Positions 1 to 7,716 of a DNA stretch of 64,000 nt are shown here, one piece after another. Positions within the stretch are counted from its first letter, which is position 1. Each line of letters starts with the position of its first letter. The notes below the pieces were generated by a model. The model saw nothing but the letters and a program-made list of their open reading frames with translations, had not been told where the DNA came from and ran no database searches. This stretch comes from Jiangella mangrovi (GTDB lineage Bacteria > Actinomycetota > Actinomycetes > Jiangellales > Jiangellaceae). The DNA is taken from assembly GCF_014204975.1 (NCBI RefSeq), contig NZ_JACHMM010000001.1, positions 310,001 through 374,000 of the forward strand, in the 5' to 3' direction. Both the position numbers and the translations under genes were made by a program.

Positions 1-1
1 G

Positions 2-469
2 GTCGTCGTCGTGCAGACGCTGATCCTGCTGCGGCTGGTCTACTGGTTCCGGGCCGGGCCCGAGGACGGCGTGCTGTTTGGCACCGGGGCCGTCGAGGTG
101 GGCGTCGCCCTGGCGGCGACCGCCATCGTGTCGGCCCTGCTGGGGTTGCTGATCTCGTCCCTGGTCTCGACGCCCGAGCAGACCATGCCGCCCCTGGTGG
201 TCGCGATCATGGCGCAACTGGTCCTCTGCGGCGGGCTCATCGAGGTGACGGGGCAGGCTGTGGTGTCGCAGCTGTCCTGGCTGGTCCCCGCCCGCTGGGG
301 CTACGCCGCGGCCGCCTCGACCGTGAACGTGACGGACCTCGTCCCGAACGCCCCGGACGACGCGCTGTGGAGCCACAACCCGGTGGCGTGGCTGGGTGCG
401 CTGGTGGCGCTGGCTCTGCTGGGGACGGGGTATGCGTGGCTGGCCCGGCGTCGGTTGCGCTCGACCTGA
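2..469 (+). CDS. ABC-2 type transporter permease, C-terminal fragment
   Basis: The reading frame enters from outside the window and stops with TGA at 467-469, so only about 155 C-terminal residues are visible. They contain hydrophobic segments near the start, around residues 30-50, 60-80 and at the end (LGALVALALLGTGYAWLARR), and a short extracytoplasmic stretch with SWLVPARWGYAA. That last motif is familiar from the membrane half of actinobacterial ABC-2 exporters fused to FHA/ATPase domains. The ATPase part is off the edge, so substrate and domain order cannot be judged. The gene ends about 25 bp before a composite repeat and converges on the response-regulator operon. Confidence 0.7.
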   Translation, partial: VVVVQTLILLRLVYWFRAGPEDGVLFGTGAVEVGVALAATAIVSALLGLLISSLVSTPEQTMPPLVVAIMAQLVLCGGLIEVTGQAVVSQLSWLVPARWGYAAAASTVNVTDLVPNAPDDALWSHNPVAWLGALVALALLGTGYAWLARRRLRST

Positions 470-494
470 CGTTCTGCCGGGGTGCTGAGGTGGG

Positions 495-973
495 CTCCCC
501 GTCCCCCTGCTGCCCAGTGTCTCAGCCGCGTGCACCCGCCTCAAGCCGGCGCCCCCTGTGGTTGCTCAACCGCGTGCTCGCGGGGCTTCGGCTTGACCCG
601 TGCACTCGCGGCCAAGAACCTTGGCAGCTATCAGGGGGACGGGGAGACCCTGGGCACGCCTCGCCGTCATCTTGCGGCCCGCCGGGCTGTGCACCGCGAT
701 GATCATCAAGGATCCGCTACATCACGAGGATTACCCGAGCCTCAACACGATTGCAGGCGTGTTGAGGCTCGGGTAAGCCTGGTGGGCGGCCCAAGAAACG
801 CGACCAAATCCCGCATCGTGGACGGCCACGAGACGTCAGGAGGGAGTTTCCCCGCTATAGCGAGGAAAAGTCCCTCCCGATAACCGCAGCCAGCGAGCCA
901 CCACCCACCGTCGCCAGACTCCCCCCGTCCCCCTGATAGCTGCCAAGACACTGGCCAGCAGGGGGACGGGGGG
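495..973. repeat. Composite palindromic intergenic repeat, copy 1 (modules A-B-C-A')
   Basis: This fills most of the convergent gap between the permease and the response regulator. Module A is bounded by perfect 15-bp inverted ends CTCCCCGTCCCCCTG (495-509) and its complement (632-646), with a further inner stem around TCAAGCCG/CGGCTTGA. Module B starts with GATGATCATCAAGGATC (698-714), then a perfect 19-bp inverted repeat 731-749/758-776 with an 8-nt loop. Module C is an imperfect palindrome centred on CGCTATAGCG (about 837-880). Module A' has 15-bp inverted ends 921-935/959-973. The same order recurs at 63242-63832, and fragments occur at 9884 and 25233. I see no protein-coding content in it. 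Confidence 0.9.
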
Positions 974-1058
974 AACCCCAACTCAACTCCACGGACCCAC
1001 ATTGTGACGCAGGTCACATCGCAGGGTCGTCATACCCGGACAACAACGCCGTCTTGGC

Positions 1059-1089
1059 GGATAGGGGGGCGGGGCTCCGCCCCGTATCG
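1059..1089 (-). terminator. GC-rich hairpin downstream of response-regulator operon
   Basis: GATA(GG)GGGGCGG and CCGCCCCGTATC form a stem with a very short loop about 70 bp after the stop of the response regulator. There is no T-run, as is usual for high-GC actinobacteria. It could be a terminator for the minus-strand operon. The remaining sequence from 974 to 1159 shows nothing else recognisable. Confidence 0.4.
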
Positions 1090-1159
1090 AGGGTCTCGCC
1101 ACCGGGGCGGCGGGGCCGGCGATGCGGGTCGGAGCCTCCGTTCTGTCCGCCCCAGCTCG

Positions 1160-1765
1160 CTACAGCCAGCCGTTCTGCTCGGCCACGCGGACCGCCTCGA
1201 CCCGGTTGCGGGTGCCGGTCTTGCCGATGGCGCTGGAGAGGTAGTTCCGCACGGTCCCCTCGGACAGGTAGAGCCGACCAGCCACGTCGGCCACCGCGGA
1301 GCCGTCGCGCGACGCGCGCAGGACGTCGGCTTCGCGCGGGGTGAGCGGGGACGGACCGGCCGCAAGAGACTCCACCGCCAACGCCGGGTCGACGACGCGC
1401 AGGCCGGAGTGGACTCGGCGGATGGCGTCGGCGAGTTGTTCGGCGGGGCTGTCCTTGACGACGAAGCCGCTGGCCCCGGCCTCGATCGCCCGCCGCAGGT
1501 AGCCGGGCCGGCCGAAGGTCGTGACGACGAGGACGCGGCACCCGGGCAGCTGCTCGCGCAGCACCGCCGTCGCCGCGATGCCGTCCAACCCTGGCATCTC
1601 CACGTCCAGCAGTGCGACGTCCGGCCGCGCGTCCAGCGCGGCGGCGACGACCTCGTCGCCGCGGGCGACCTCGGCCACCACGTCGAGGTCGGGTTCCAAC
1701 GACAGTAACGCCGCCATCGCACCGCGAACCAGCGCCTGGTCGTCGGCGAGCAGCAAACGGATCAC
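1160..1765 (-). CDS. NarL/LuxR-family response regulator
   Basis: A 201-residue response regulator. The receiver domain (about 1-120) begins VIRLLLADDQ, has the acidic pocket DD, the phospho-acceptor Asp in ALLDVEMPG, the T in VVTTFGR and the K in VVKDS. The C-terminal LuxR helix-turn-helix is LTPREADVLRASRDG...YLSEGTVRNYLSSAIGK. It starts with GTG whose last two bases lie in the TGA of the sensor kinase (GTGA, 4-bp overlap), so the two are translationally coupled. It is the last gene of the ATPase-permease-kinase-regulator operon and probably controls that exporter or a membrane-stress response. The inducing signal is unknown. Confidence 0.92.
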   Translation of the reverse strand: MIRLLLADDQALVRGAMAALLSLEPDLDVVAEVARGDEVVAAALDARPDVALLDVEMPGLDGIAATAVLREQLPGCRVLVVTTFGRPGYLRRAIEAGASGFVVKDSPAEQLADAIRRVHSGLRVVDPALAVESLAAGPSPLTPREADVLRASRDGSAVADVAGRLYLSEGTVRNYLSSAIGKTGTRNRVEAVRVAEQNGWL

Positions 1766-2940
1766 GCCACCATCATTGCGGACACCGTCCAGCCGCCCCG
1801 GCCGTCGGGGCCGGCCTGCAGCGTGCCGCCGGCCGAAGCGACGCGCTCGCGCAGTCCCACCAGGCCGGACGAGACCGGCGACCCCTCGTGGGCCGCGCCG
1901 GAGACGCCGTCGTTCCAGATCTCGATGCGATCGGCCGTGACGGTGACCCGGCAGTACTGCGCGTGGCTGTGCCGGACGACGTTGGTGACGGACTCGCGCA
2001 GCACCCAGCCGAACAGCTCGCTCCGCCCGGCCGGGACGTGGTCGACGGCGCGCGGGAGGTCCGCCGTCACCCCGGCCGCCTCGAGCACCGTCGCCGCGCG
2101 GACCAGCTCCGACGGCAGCGTGACCTCGCGGTAGCCGGCGACGGTGCCGCGCACGTCCTTCAGTGCCTCGCGCAGCAGGCCCTCGACCTCGCGCAGCTCG
2201 GCGCGGGCGCGGTCGTCGTCGGTGTCGACGAGGCGGCGGGCGAGCTGCGTCTTGACGGTCGCGGCGGTGAGGCTGTGGCCGACGACGTCGTGCAGGTCGC
2301 GGGCGAAGCGCAGCCGCTCCTGCTCGACCGCCATGGAGGCGATCTGTTCCTGCGCGCGCACGAGCCGCAGGTTGGTGTCGCGCAGCCGGAAGATCGCGTC
2401 GGTGGCCCACGACGACCCGAAGATCGCGACGAGGAACCAGACGTTGACCTCCCAGTCCAGACCGAGCGTCCGGGGCACCAGCACGACGGCGACGCAGATG
2501 CTGCCGATGGTGGCCCAGGCCTCGCGCGGCCGCATGAGCACGAGCGCGATCTGGCTCAGCGCGAACCACACGACCACGCCGTTCTCGCCCGCGAACCCGA
2601 CCACCAGGGTGCCGAGCACGCACAGCACGACGAACCCGCCGCGACGGATCGCGCATGGCGGCGGCTCCCCACGCCGCCGGGCCGCGGCCGCCCGCGCGAA
2701 GACGTAGAAGAACGCCCCGAGGAACGCCGCGACCGACGCGTACCCGAGGATCGCCCAGCCCAGCGGGTAGTGCTGCTGGTACACGCCGGCGGCCGTCGGT
2801 GTCAGCAGGACGGCCCAGACGACGCCGACGACCACCGGCAGCCGCCGTTCGCCGTCCCGCGCGGCGGGCGTGGCCGCGGGGACCGCGTCGGGACGGACCG
2901 GCGTGGGAGACATCGTCGCCAAGGTAGCGCGCGGGCTCAT
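1762..2940 (-). CDS. Sensor histidine kinase (HisKA_3, DesK/NarX-like)
   Basis: A 392-residue membrane kinase. About five hydrophobic segments occupy residues 30-170 (e.g. LPVVVGVVWAVLL, VWFALSQIALVL), followed by a short coiled stretch (RAQEQIASMAVEQERLRFA). The H-box RFARDLHDVVGHSLTA carries the phospho-acceptor His. The ATPase N-box is ESVTNVVRHSHA, and the final G-box is GLVGLRERV...GGWTV. The start chosen is ATG at 2940, because ATGA overlaps the permease stop. A second ATG at 2913 is also possible. The partner is the adjacent response regulator. Transmembrane architecture without a large extracellular loop suggests sensing within the membrane, which is inference. Confidence 0.93.
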   Translation of the reverse strand: MSPRATLATMSPTPVRPDAVPAATPAARDGERRLPVVVGVVWAVLLTPTAAGVYQQHYPLGWAILGYASVAAFLGAFFYVFARAAAARRRGEPPPCAIRRGGFVVLCVLGTLVVGFAGENGVVVWFALSQIALVLMRPREAWATIGSICVAVVLVPRTLGLDWEVNVWFLVAIFGSSWATDAIFRLRDTNLRLVRAQEQIASMAVEQERLRFARDLHDVVGHSLTAATVKTQLARRLVDTDDDRARAELREVEGLLREALKDVRGTVAGYREVTLPSELVRAATVLEAAGVTADLPRAVDHVPAGRSELFGWVLRESVTNVVRHSHAQYCRVTVTADRIEIWNDGVSGAAHEGSPVSSGLVGLRERVASAGGTLQAGPDGRGGWTVSAMMVA

Positions 2941-3650
2941 CGCTCCGCCCGGCCGTAGCGCCAGCGGACCACTCCGGCGAGCACGACGGTCCACACGACC
3001 AGCGTCAGCACGCCGCGCAGGACGTCGACCGACTCGCCGAACGGGGCCTGCGCCAGCGCGTTGAGCCAGTACGACGGGTACCACTGCGCGACCGCCTCCA
3101 TGCCGCTGGGCAGCTGGTCGATCGGCACGAACACGCCGCCGAGGAACGCGCTGCCGAGCAGCACGACCATGCCGCGCGGCTGGGCGGAGCCGGCCGACCC
3201 GACCTGCCCGAGCAGCACGCCGATCAGCGCGAACGGGATGCTCGCCACCCAGAGCAGCAGCAACGACTCGGCCATGGCGGGCAGGTCCGCGCCGCCGCCC
3301 TGCACGGCCAGCCCGACGACGAAGACCAACGTCGCGGCCAGCATGCCGAGCACCAGCGCGACGACGCTCTTGCTCAGCGCGTAGGACAGCGGGCGCAACG
3401 GCGACAGCCGCAGCTGGCGGGTCCAGCCGGCGTGCCGCTCCTGCGCGACCCGGCCGCCCGCGGACACCGTCGAGGCAAGGCCGGCGAACACGCCCATCAT
3501 CACCATGAGCGACGTCGTGGCGCCGGTGTCGTCGCCCCACATCGCGTTGTACAGCAGGAACAGTGCCGTCGGCAGGCCGGCGGTGAGGACCAGGGCGGCA
3601 CGGTCGCGCAACAGCCGGCGGATCTCCAGCAGGGTGTAGGTCGCGTTCAT
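2937..3650 (-). CDS. ABC-2 type transporter permease
   Basis: A 237-residue integral membrane protein with six likely helices, for example ALVLTAGLPTALFLLY, LMVMMGVFAGLASTV, VVALVLGMLAATLVFVV and LTLVVWTVVLAGVV. The family motif around LGSAFLGGVFVPIDQLP, followed by AQWYPSYWLNALAQ, is characteristic of ABC-2 exporters of the drug/lantibiotic-export type. Its ATG overlaps the ATPase stop by 4 bp and its stop overlaps the kinase start by 4 bp. It should form the exporter with the upstream ATPase. Substrate not determinable. Confidence 0.9.
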   Translation of the reverse strand: MNATYTLLEIRRLLRDRAALVLTAGLPTALFLLYNAMWGDDTGATTSLMVMMGVFAGLASTVSAGGRVAQERHAGWTRQLRLSPLRPLSYALSKSVVALVLGMLAATLVFVVGLAVQGGGADLPAMAESLLLLWVASIPFALIGVLLGQVGSAGSAQPRGMVVLLGSAFLGGVFVPIDQLPSGMEAVAQWYPSYWLNALAQAPFGESVDVLRGVLTLVVWTVVLAGVVRWRYGRAER

Positions 3651-4570
3651 CGTGCCGTCCTCCCATCGGTCAGCGTCACGAACGCCTCCTCCAGGTCGGC
3701 GCCCGTCACCTCGATGTCGTGCGCGCCCGGCGAGTGCGCCAGCAGCGTGCGCAGGACGCCGTCGCCGTCGGCCGTGCGGATCCGGACCTCGTGGCCGGCC
3801 CCGGTGTCGGCGACGGTGACGCCGTCGGTCCCGAACAGCTCGGTCAGCGCCGACGACGGCAGGTCCGGCACGACGGCGCGCACGGTGCGGACGGCGACGA
3901 TCGACTTGATGTGCCGCGGCGTGCCGTCGGCGACCACGCTGCCGTCGCGGAGCAGGACGATGCGGTCGGCGAACCCGTCGGCCTCGTCGAGGTAGTGGGT
4001 CGCGAACAGCACGGTCTTGCCGGCGGCGGCGAAGCGGCGCATGGCCGCCCAGAACTCTCGCCGGGTCGCGACGTCCATGGCGACGGTCGGCTCGTCCAGG
4101 ACCACGAGGTCGGGGTCCGGGACCAGCGCGAGCGCGAACCTGACCCGCTGCGCCTGCCCGCCGGACAGCTCGGTAGCCTGGCGGTTCGCCAGGTCGGTGA
4201 GGCCGGCCCGCGCGAGCACGTCGGCGACGGGCAGCGGGTGCGGCTGGACGGCCGCGAACAGCGCGACCATCTCGCCGACGGTGGCGTCCTCGAGCATGGC
4301 GCCGTCCTGCAGCATGGCGCCGACGAGGCCGTCGTCGACGGCGTCGCGCGGGCCGCGGCCGAAGACGGCGACGGTGCCGGTGTCGGGGCGGCTCAGGCCG
4401 AGGATGAGGTCGACGGTGGTCGACTTGCCGGCGCCGTTGGGCCCGAGCAGGGCCACGATCTCACCGGGTGCGACCTCGAGGTCGAGGCCGTCGACGGCGA
4501 CGGTGTCGCCGTAGGTCTTGCGCAGCCCGGCCAGCCGGACCGCGTGCGGAGCTGTGGGTCGTCCTGTCAT
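3647..4570 (-). CDS. ABC transporter ATP-binding protein (DrrA-like)
   Basis: A 307-residue ATPase. Walker A is GPNGAGKST, the signature LSGGQAQRVRFAL, Walker B LVVLDEP, and the H-loop TH in FATHYLDEAD. The C-terminal 80 residues after the NBD (VRTVRAVVPDL to the end) resemble the extension seen in DrrA-like drug-export ATPases. First gene of a four-gene minus-strand operon with the permease, sensor kinase and response regulator, all joined by 4-bp overlaps. The GGAGG upstream of the ATG lies unusually close (1-2 nt), so initiation may be weak or start slightly differently. Export of a toxic or antibiotic compound under control of the linked two-component system is the best inference. Confidence 0.92.
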   Translation of the reverse strand: MTGRPTAPHAVRLAGLRKTYGDTVAVDGLDLEVAPGEIVALLGPNGAGKSTTVDLILGLSRPDTGTVAVFGRGPRDAVDDGLVGAMLQDGAMLEDATVGEMVALFAAVQPHPLPVADVLARAGLTDLANRQATELSGGQAQRVRFALALVPDPDLVVLDEPTVAMDVATRREFWAAMRRFAAAGKTVLFATHYLDEADGFADRIVLLRDGSVVADGTPRHIKSIVAVRTVRAVVPDLPSSALTELFGTDGVTVADTGAGHEVRIRTADGDGVLRTLLAHSPGAHDIEVTGADLEEAFVTLTDGRTAR

Positions 4571-4638
4571 GCCTCCAGCGTCCGCCCGCGCCGGCCCGGG
4601 CGGAGGTCACCGCCGTCCGGTCCTGGGCATGACAGTTG

Positions 4639-5583
4639 TCACGACTGGTCCACGAGCTCCACCGGCCGGGCGATGACGTCGACCATGGCGCCGTTGCGGA
4701 ACGTGGTGATGGGCAGCGGCACGTCGATGGCCTCGGCGAACATGCGCCGCTGTAGCGCCTGAGCGTCGTCGACCGGCTCGCCGCCGACCGTGACGACCAG
4801 GTCGCCGGGCCGCAGCCCCGCGACCTCGGCCGGGCTGTTCGGCTCGACGTGGACGATGCGCACGCCCTTGGTCCGGCCGATCCGCTCGGCCAGCGACGGC
4901 GGCACCGGCGCCGGCGACGTCGCGACCCCGAGGAACGCCCGGCGCACGCGGCCGTCGCGCAGCAGTGTCGTGACGATGCGGTTCGTGGTCGCGTTGATCG
5001 GCACGGCGAGGCCCAGCCCGACCCCGGCGACGGCGGTGTTGATGCCGACGACCTTCGCGTGCGCGTCGGCCAGCGCTCCGCCGGAGTTGCCCGGGTTCAG
5101 CGCGGCGTCGGTCTGGATGACGTCCTCGATGATGCGCACGGTGCGCCCGCTCTGCGCCGGCATCGACCGGCCGAGCGCGCTGACCACGCCGGCCGTCACC
5201 GAGCCGGACAGCCCCAGCGGGCTCCCGACCGCGACCACCAGCTGCCCGACCACCAGCTCGTCGGCGTCGCCGAGCGTGGCCGGCGGCGGGGTGTCGCCGT
5301 CGGCACGTACGACGGCGAGGTCGGAGAGCCGGTCGCGGCCGATGACGGTGTAGCCGACCTCGGTGCCGTCGGCGAACGCCGCCGTCCCGCGGCTGGAGCC
5401 GCCCACCACGTGCGCGTTGGTCAGCAGGAACCCGTCGCCGGTGAACACCACCGCCGAGCCCGTGCCGACGACGCCGGTGCGGCCGCGCCGCTCGCCCTGG
5501 ACCGCCAGGCTCGCGACCGACGGCAGCAGCGTGCGCGCGACACTGGTCACCACCTGCGAATACGCGTCCAGCTCCTCGGCCAT
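4639..5583 (-). CDS. HtrA/DegP-like trypsin-type serine protease with PDZ domain, no signal peptide
   Basis: A 314-residue protein. The start is ATG at 5583, preceded by GGAGGTGCGCC, a good ribosome-binding site. The trypsin-like domain (about 30-215) shows His58 in LLTNAHVVGG, Asp88 in RLSDLAVVRAD and Ser167 in LNPGNSGGAL. A PDZ domain follows (about 225-300, VEPNSPAEVAGLRPGDLVVTV). Most actinobacterial HtrA proteins have an N-terminal transmembrane anchor. None is present here, so this one is predicted cytoplasmic unless the true start lies upstream. It stands alone between the ABC operon and a divergent methyltransferase. Confidence 0.9.
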   Translation of the reverse strand: MAEELDAYSQVVTSVARTLLPSVASLAVQGERRGRTGVVGTGSAVVFTGDGFLLTNAHVVGGSSRGTAAFADGTEVGYTVIGRDRLSDLAVVRADGDTPPPATLGDADELVVGQLVVAVGSPLGLSGSVTAGVVSALGRSMPAQSGRTVRIIEDVIQTDAALNPGNSGGALADAHAKVVGINTAVAGVGLGLAVPINATTNRIVTTLLRDGRVRRAFLGVATSPAPVPPSLAERIGRTKGVRIVHVEPNSPAEVAGLRPGDLVVTVGGEPVDDAQALQRRMFAEAIDVPLPITTFRNGAMVDVIARPVELVDQS

Positions 5584-5682
5584 GGCGCACCTCCCCAACC
5601 TCGAGATGCAGGGGTCAACGCCGGGTACCGCGCACGCTACTCCCGTGTCCGCCGTGGGCGGACACACCGCCAGAATGGACCC

Positions 5683-6303
5683 ATGAGCGCCCGCTTCGAC
5701 GACGTCGCCGACGACCTCCGCGCCGCCTACGCCGGCGGAGTGGAGTATCGCGAGGCGATGGCCAAGACGGACTGGAAGCTGGCCGAGCGGGCCGCCTTCC
5801 TCGACCGGCTGCGGGCGGCCGGCGCGCGAACGCTGGTCGAGATCGGCGCCGGCACCGGCCAGGACGCGCTGTATTTCCAGTCGAACGGGCTGGACGTGGT
5901 GGCGACGGACCTGACGGCCGAGATGGTCGCCGCCTGCGCGGCGAAGGGACTGTCGGCTCGAGTGATGAGCGTGGTCGCGCCAGACCTGCCGGCGGGGTCG
6001 TTCGACGCGGCATACGCGCTGAACTGCCTACTGCACGTGCCGAACGCCGACCTGCCGGCGGCGCTGTCGTCGGTGAACGGGCTGCTGCGCCCGGGCGGGC
6101 TGTTCTTCCTCGGCGTCTACGGCGGCGACGGTTCGGAGGGCGTCGTCGAGACGGACCGGCACGACCCGCCGCGGTTCTTCTCCTGGCGCACCGACGAGCA
6201 GCTGCTCGCCTTCACCGGCGAGCACTTCGACGTCGTCGACTTCCACCGGGTGCCGCTCGGCGCGGCTGGGTGGTTCCAGTCGCTGACCCTACGCGGCCGT
6301 TGA
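5683..6303 (+). CDS. Class I SAM-dependent methyltransferase
   Basis: A 206-residue protein with the Rossmann methyltransferase motifs: motif I VEIGAGTGQDALYF, acidic residue of motif II in VVATDLTAEMV, motif IV DAAYALNCLLHVP, and a post-motif LLRPGGLFFLGVYGG. The N-terminus (ADDLRAAYAGGVEYREAMAKTDWKL) is a small helical cap. Substrate cannot be assigned. The stop codon TGA (6301-6303) directly abuts the TGA of lysA on the other strand, the two stops forming the palindrome TGATCA with no intergenic base. Confidence 0.88.
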   Translation: MSARFDDVADDLRAAYAGGVEYREAMAKTDWKLAERAAFLDRLRAAGARTLVEIGAGTGQDALYFQSNGLDVVATDLTAEMVAACAAKGLSARVMSVVAPDLPAGSFDAAYALNCLLHVPNADLPAALSSVNGLLRPGGLFFLGVYGGDGSEGVVETDRHDPPRFFSWRTDEQLLAFTGEHFDVVDFHRVPLGAAGWFQSLTLRGR

Positions 6304-7713
6304 TCAGCCGACGTCGAGGGTGAGGAGGTCGTCCTCGGTCTCGCGGCGCATGATCAGCCGGGCGTCGCCGTCGCGGACGGCGACCACCGCGGCACGCGGC
6401 TGGTGGTTGTAGTTGCTGGCCATGCTGCGGCAGTAGGCGCCGGTGCCGGGGACGGCGACGAGGTCGCCCGCCGCGACGTCGTCGGGGAGGAACTCGTCCT
6501 TGACGACGATGTCGCCGCTCTCGCAGTGCTTGCCGACCACGCGCGACAGCACCGGCGCGGCCGAGGAGCCGCGCGAGGCGAGCGTGCAGGAGTAGTCGGC
6601 GTCGTAGAGGGCGGTGCGGATGTTGTCGCTCATACCGCCGTCGACGGCCACGTACCGGCGCGAGGCGCCGCCGTCGAGCGGAACAGACTTCACGGTGCCG
6701 ACCTCGTAGAGCGTGAAGGTCGACGGGCCGGCGATGGAGCGGCCGGGTTCGATGCTCAGCCGCGGCACCGCGAGGCCGTAGCCGGCGCACTCGTGCTCGA
6801 TGATCTCGGCCATGCCCGCGGCCAGGACGGCGGGCGGCTGCGGGTCGTCCTGGCTGGTGTAGGCGATGCCGAAGCCGCCGCCGAGGTCGAGCTCGGGCAG
6901 CTCGACGCGGTGCTCGTCGCGGATGTCGGCCTGCAGCCGCAGCACCCGGCGGGCCGCGACCTCGAAGCCGGCGGTGTCGTAGATCTGCGAGCCGATGTGC
7001 GAGTGCAGGCCCAGCAGCCGCAGCGACGGCGACTTCAGTACGGCCCGGACCGCCTCGGCGGCCTCGCCGGAGGCGATGGAGAAGCCGAACTTCTGGTCCT
7101 CGTGCGCGGTGGCGATGTACTCGTGCGTGTGCGCCTCGACGCCGACCTTGGTGCGGATGAGGACGTCGGCGCGGACGTCGCGGGACGCGGCGAGCGTGGC
7201 CAGCCGGTCGATCTCTTCGAACGAGTCGAGCACGATGCGCCCGACGCCGGCGTCGAGCGCACGGACCAGCTCGGACACCGACTTGTTGTTGCCGTGCAGG
7301 CCGATGCGGGCGGGCGGGAAGCCGGCCCGCAGCGCCACGGCCAGCTCGCCGCCGGAGCAGACGTCGAGGCTCAGCCCCTCCTCGGCGATCCAGCGCGCCG
7401 TCGCGACCGACAGGAACGCCTTGCCGGCGTAGTAGACGTCGGCCCCGCCGAGGATGCCCCCGAACGCGTCCTTGAACGCCCGCGCCCGCCGGCGGAAGTC
7501 GGTCTCGTCGACGACGTAGAGCGGGGTACCGAACTCGGTGGCCAGCTCCTTCACCGACAGGCCGCCGACCCGCAGGACGCCGTCGTCGTCGCGCTCGACG
7601 CCGTCGGCCCAGAGGCCGGGGAAGAGCGCGTTGACATCGTCGGGCTCGCGCAGCCAGGACGGGCCGCGGTGGCCGGCTTCCGCGTGCAAGGCGCCGGCTT
7701 CGTGTGCGCGCAT
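6304..7713 (-). CDS. lysA: Diaminopimelate decarboxylase
   Basis: A 469-residue fold-III PLP enzyme that converts meso-diaminopimelate to L-lysine, the last step of lysine synthesis. The PLP lysine is Lys98 in ADVYYAGKAFL. HSHIGSQI and the glycine loop LDLGGGFGIAY contact the phosphate, EPGRSIAG is conserved, and the catalytic Cys is in VGKHCESGDI. It lies 3 bp after argS in the usual actinobacterial argS-lysA order, and is probably co-transcribed with argS and the upstream HTH gene. It ends back-to-back with the convergent methyltransferase. Confidence 0.97.
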   Translation of the reverse strand: MRAHEAGALHAEAGHRGPSWLREPDDVNALFPGLWADGVERDDDGVLRVGGLSVKELATEFGTPLYVVDETDFRRRARAFKDAFGGILGGADVYYAGKAFLSVATARWIAEEGLSLDVCSGGELAVALRAGFPPARIGLHGNNKSVSELVRALDAGVGRIVLDSFEEIDRLATLAASRDVRADVLIRTKVGVEAHTHEYIATAHEDQKFGFSIASGEAAEAVRAVLKSPSLRLLGLHSHIGSQIYDTAGFEVAARRVLRLQADIRDEHRVELPELDLGGGFGIAYTSQDDPQPPAVLAAGMAEIIEHECAGYGLAVPRLSIEPGRSIAGPSTFTLYEVGTVKSVPLDGGASRRYVAVDGGMSDNIRTALYDADYSCTLASRGSSAAPVLSRVVGKHCESGDIVVKDEFLPDDVAAGDLVAVPGTGAYCRSMASNYNHQPRAAVVAVRDGDARLIMRRETEDDLLTLDVG

Positions 7714-7716
7714 GGG

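Noticed and set aside
495-973. Repeat considered as an insertion sequence or integron site
   Set aside because: No transposase or integrase between or near copies, no target duplication visible.
742-1017. Minus-strand frame of 91 codons, and a similar one at 63629-63862 sharing REGLFLAIAG
   Set aside because: Both lie in the composite repeat. The shared peptide comes from the CGCTATAGCG palindrome. Start regions and other parts do not match, so not genes.
1612-2958. Plus-strand frame of 448 codons across the kinase region
   Set aside because: Antisense to the sensor kinase and response regulator, which have clear motifs.
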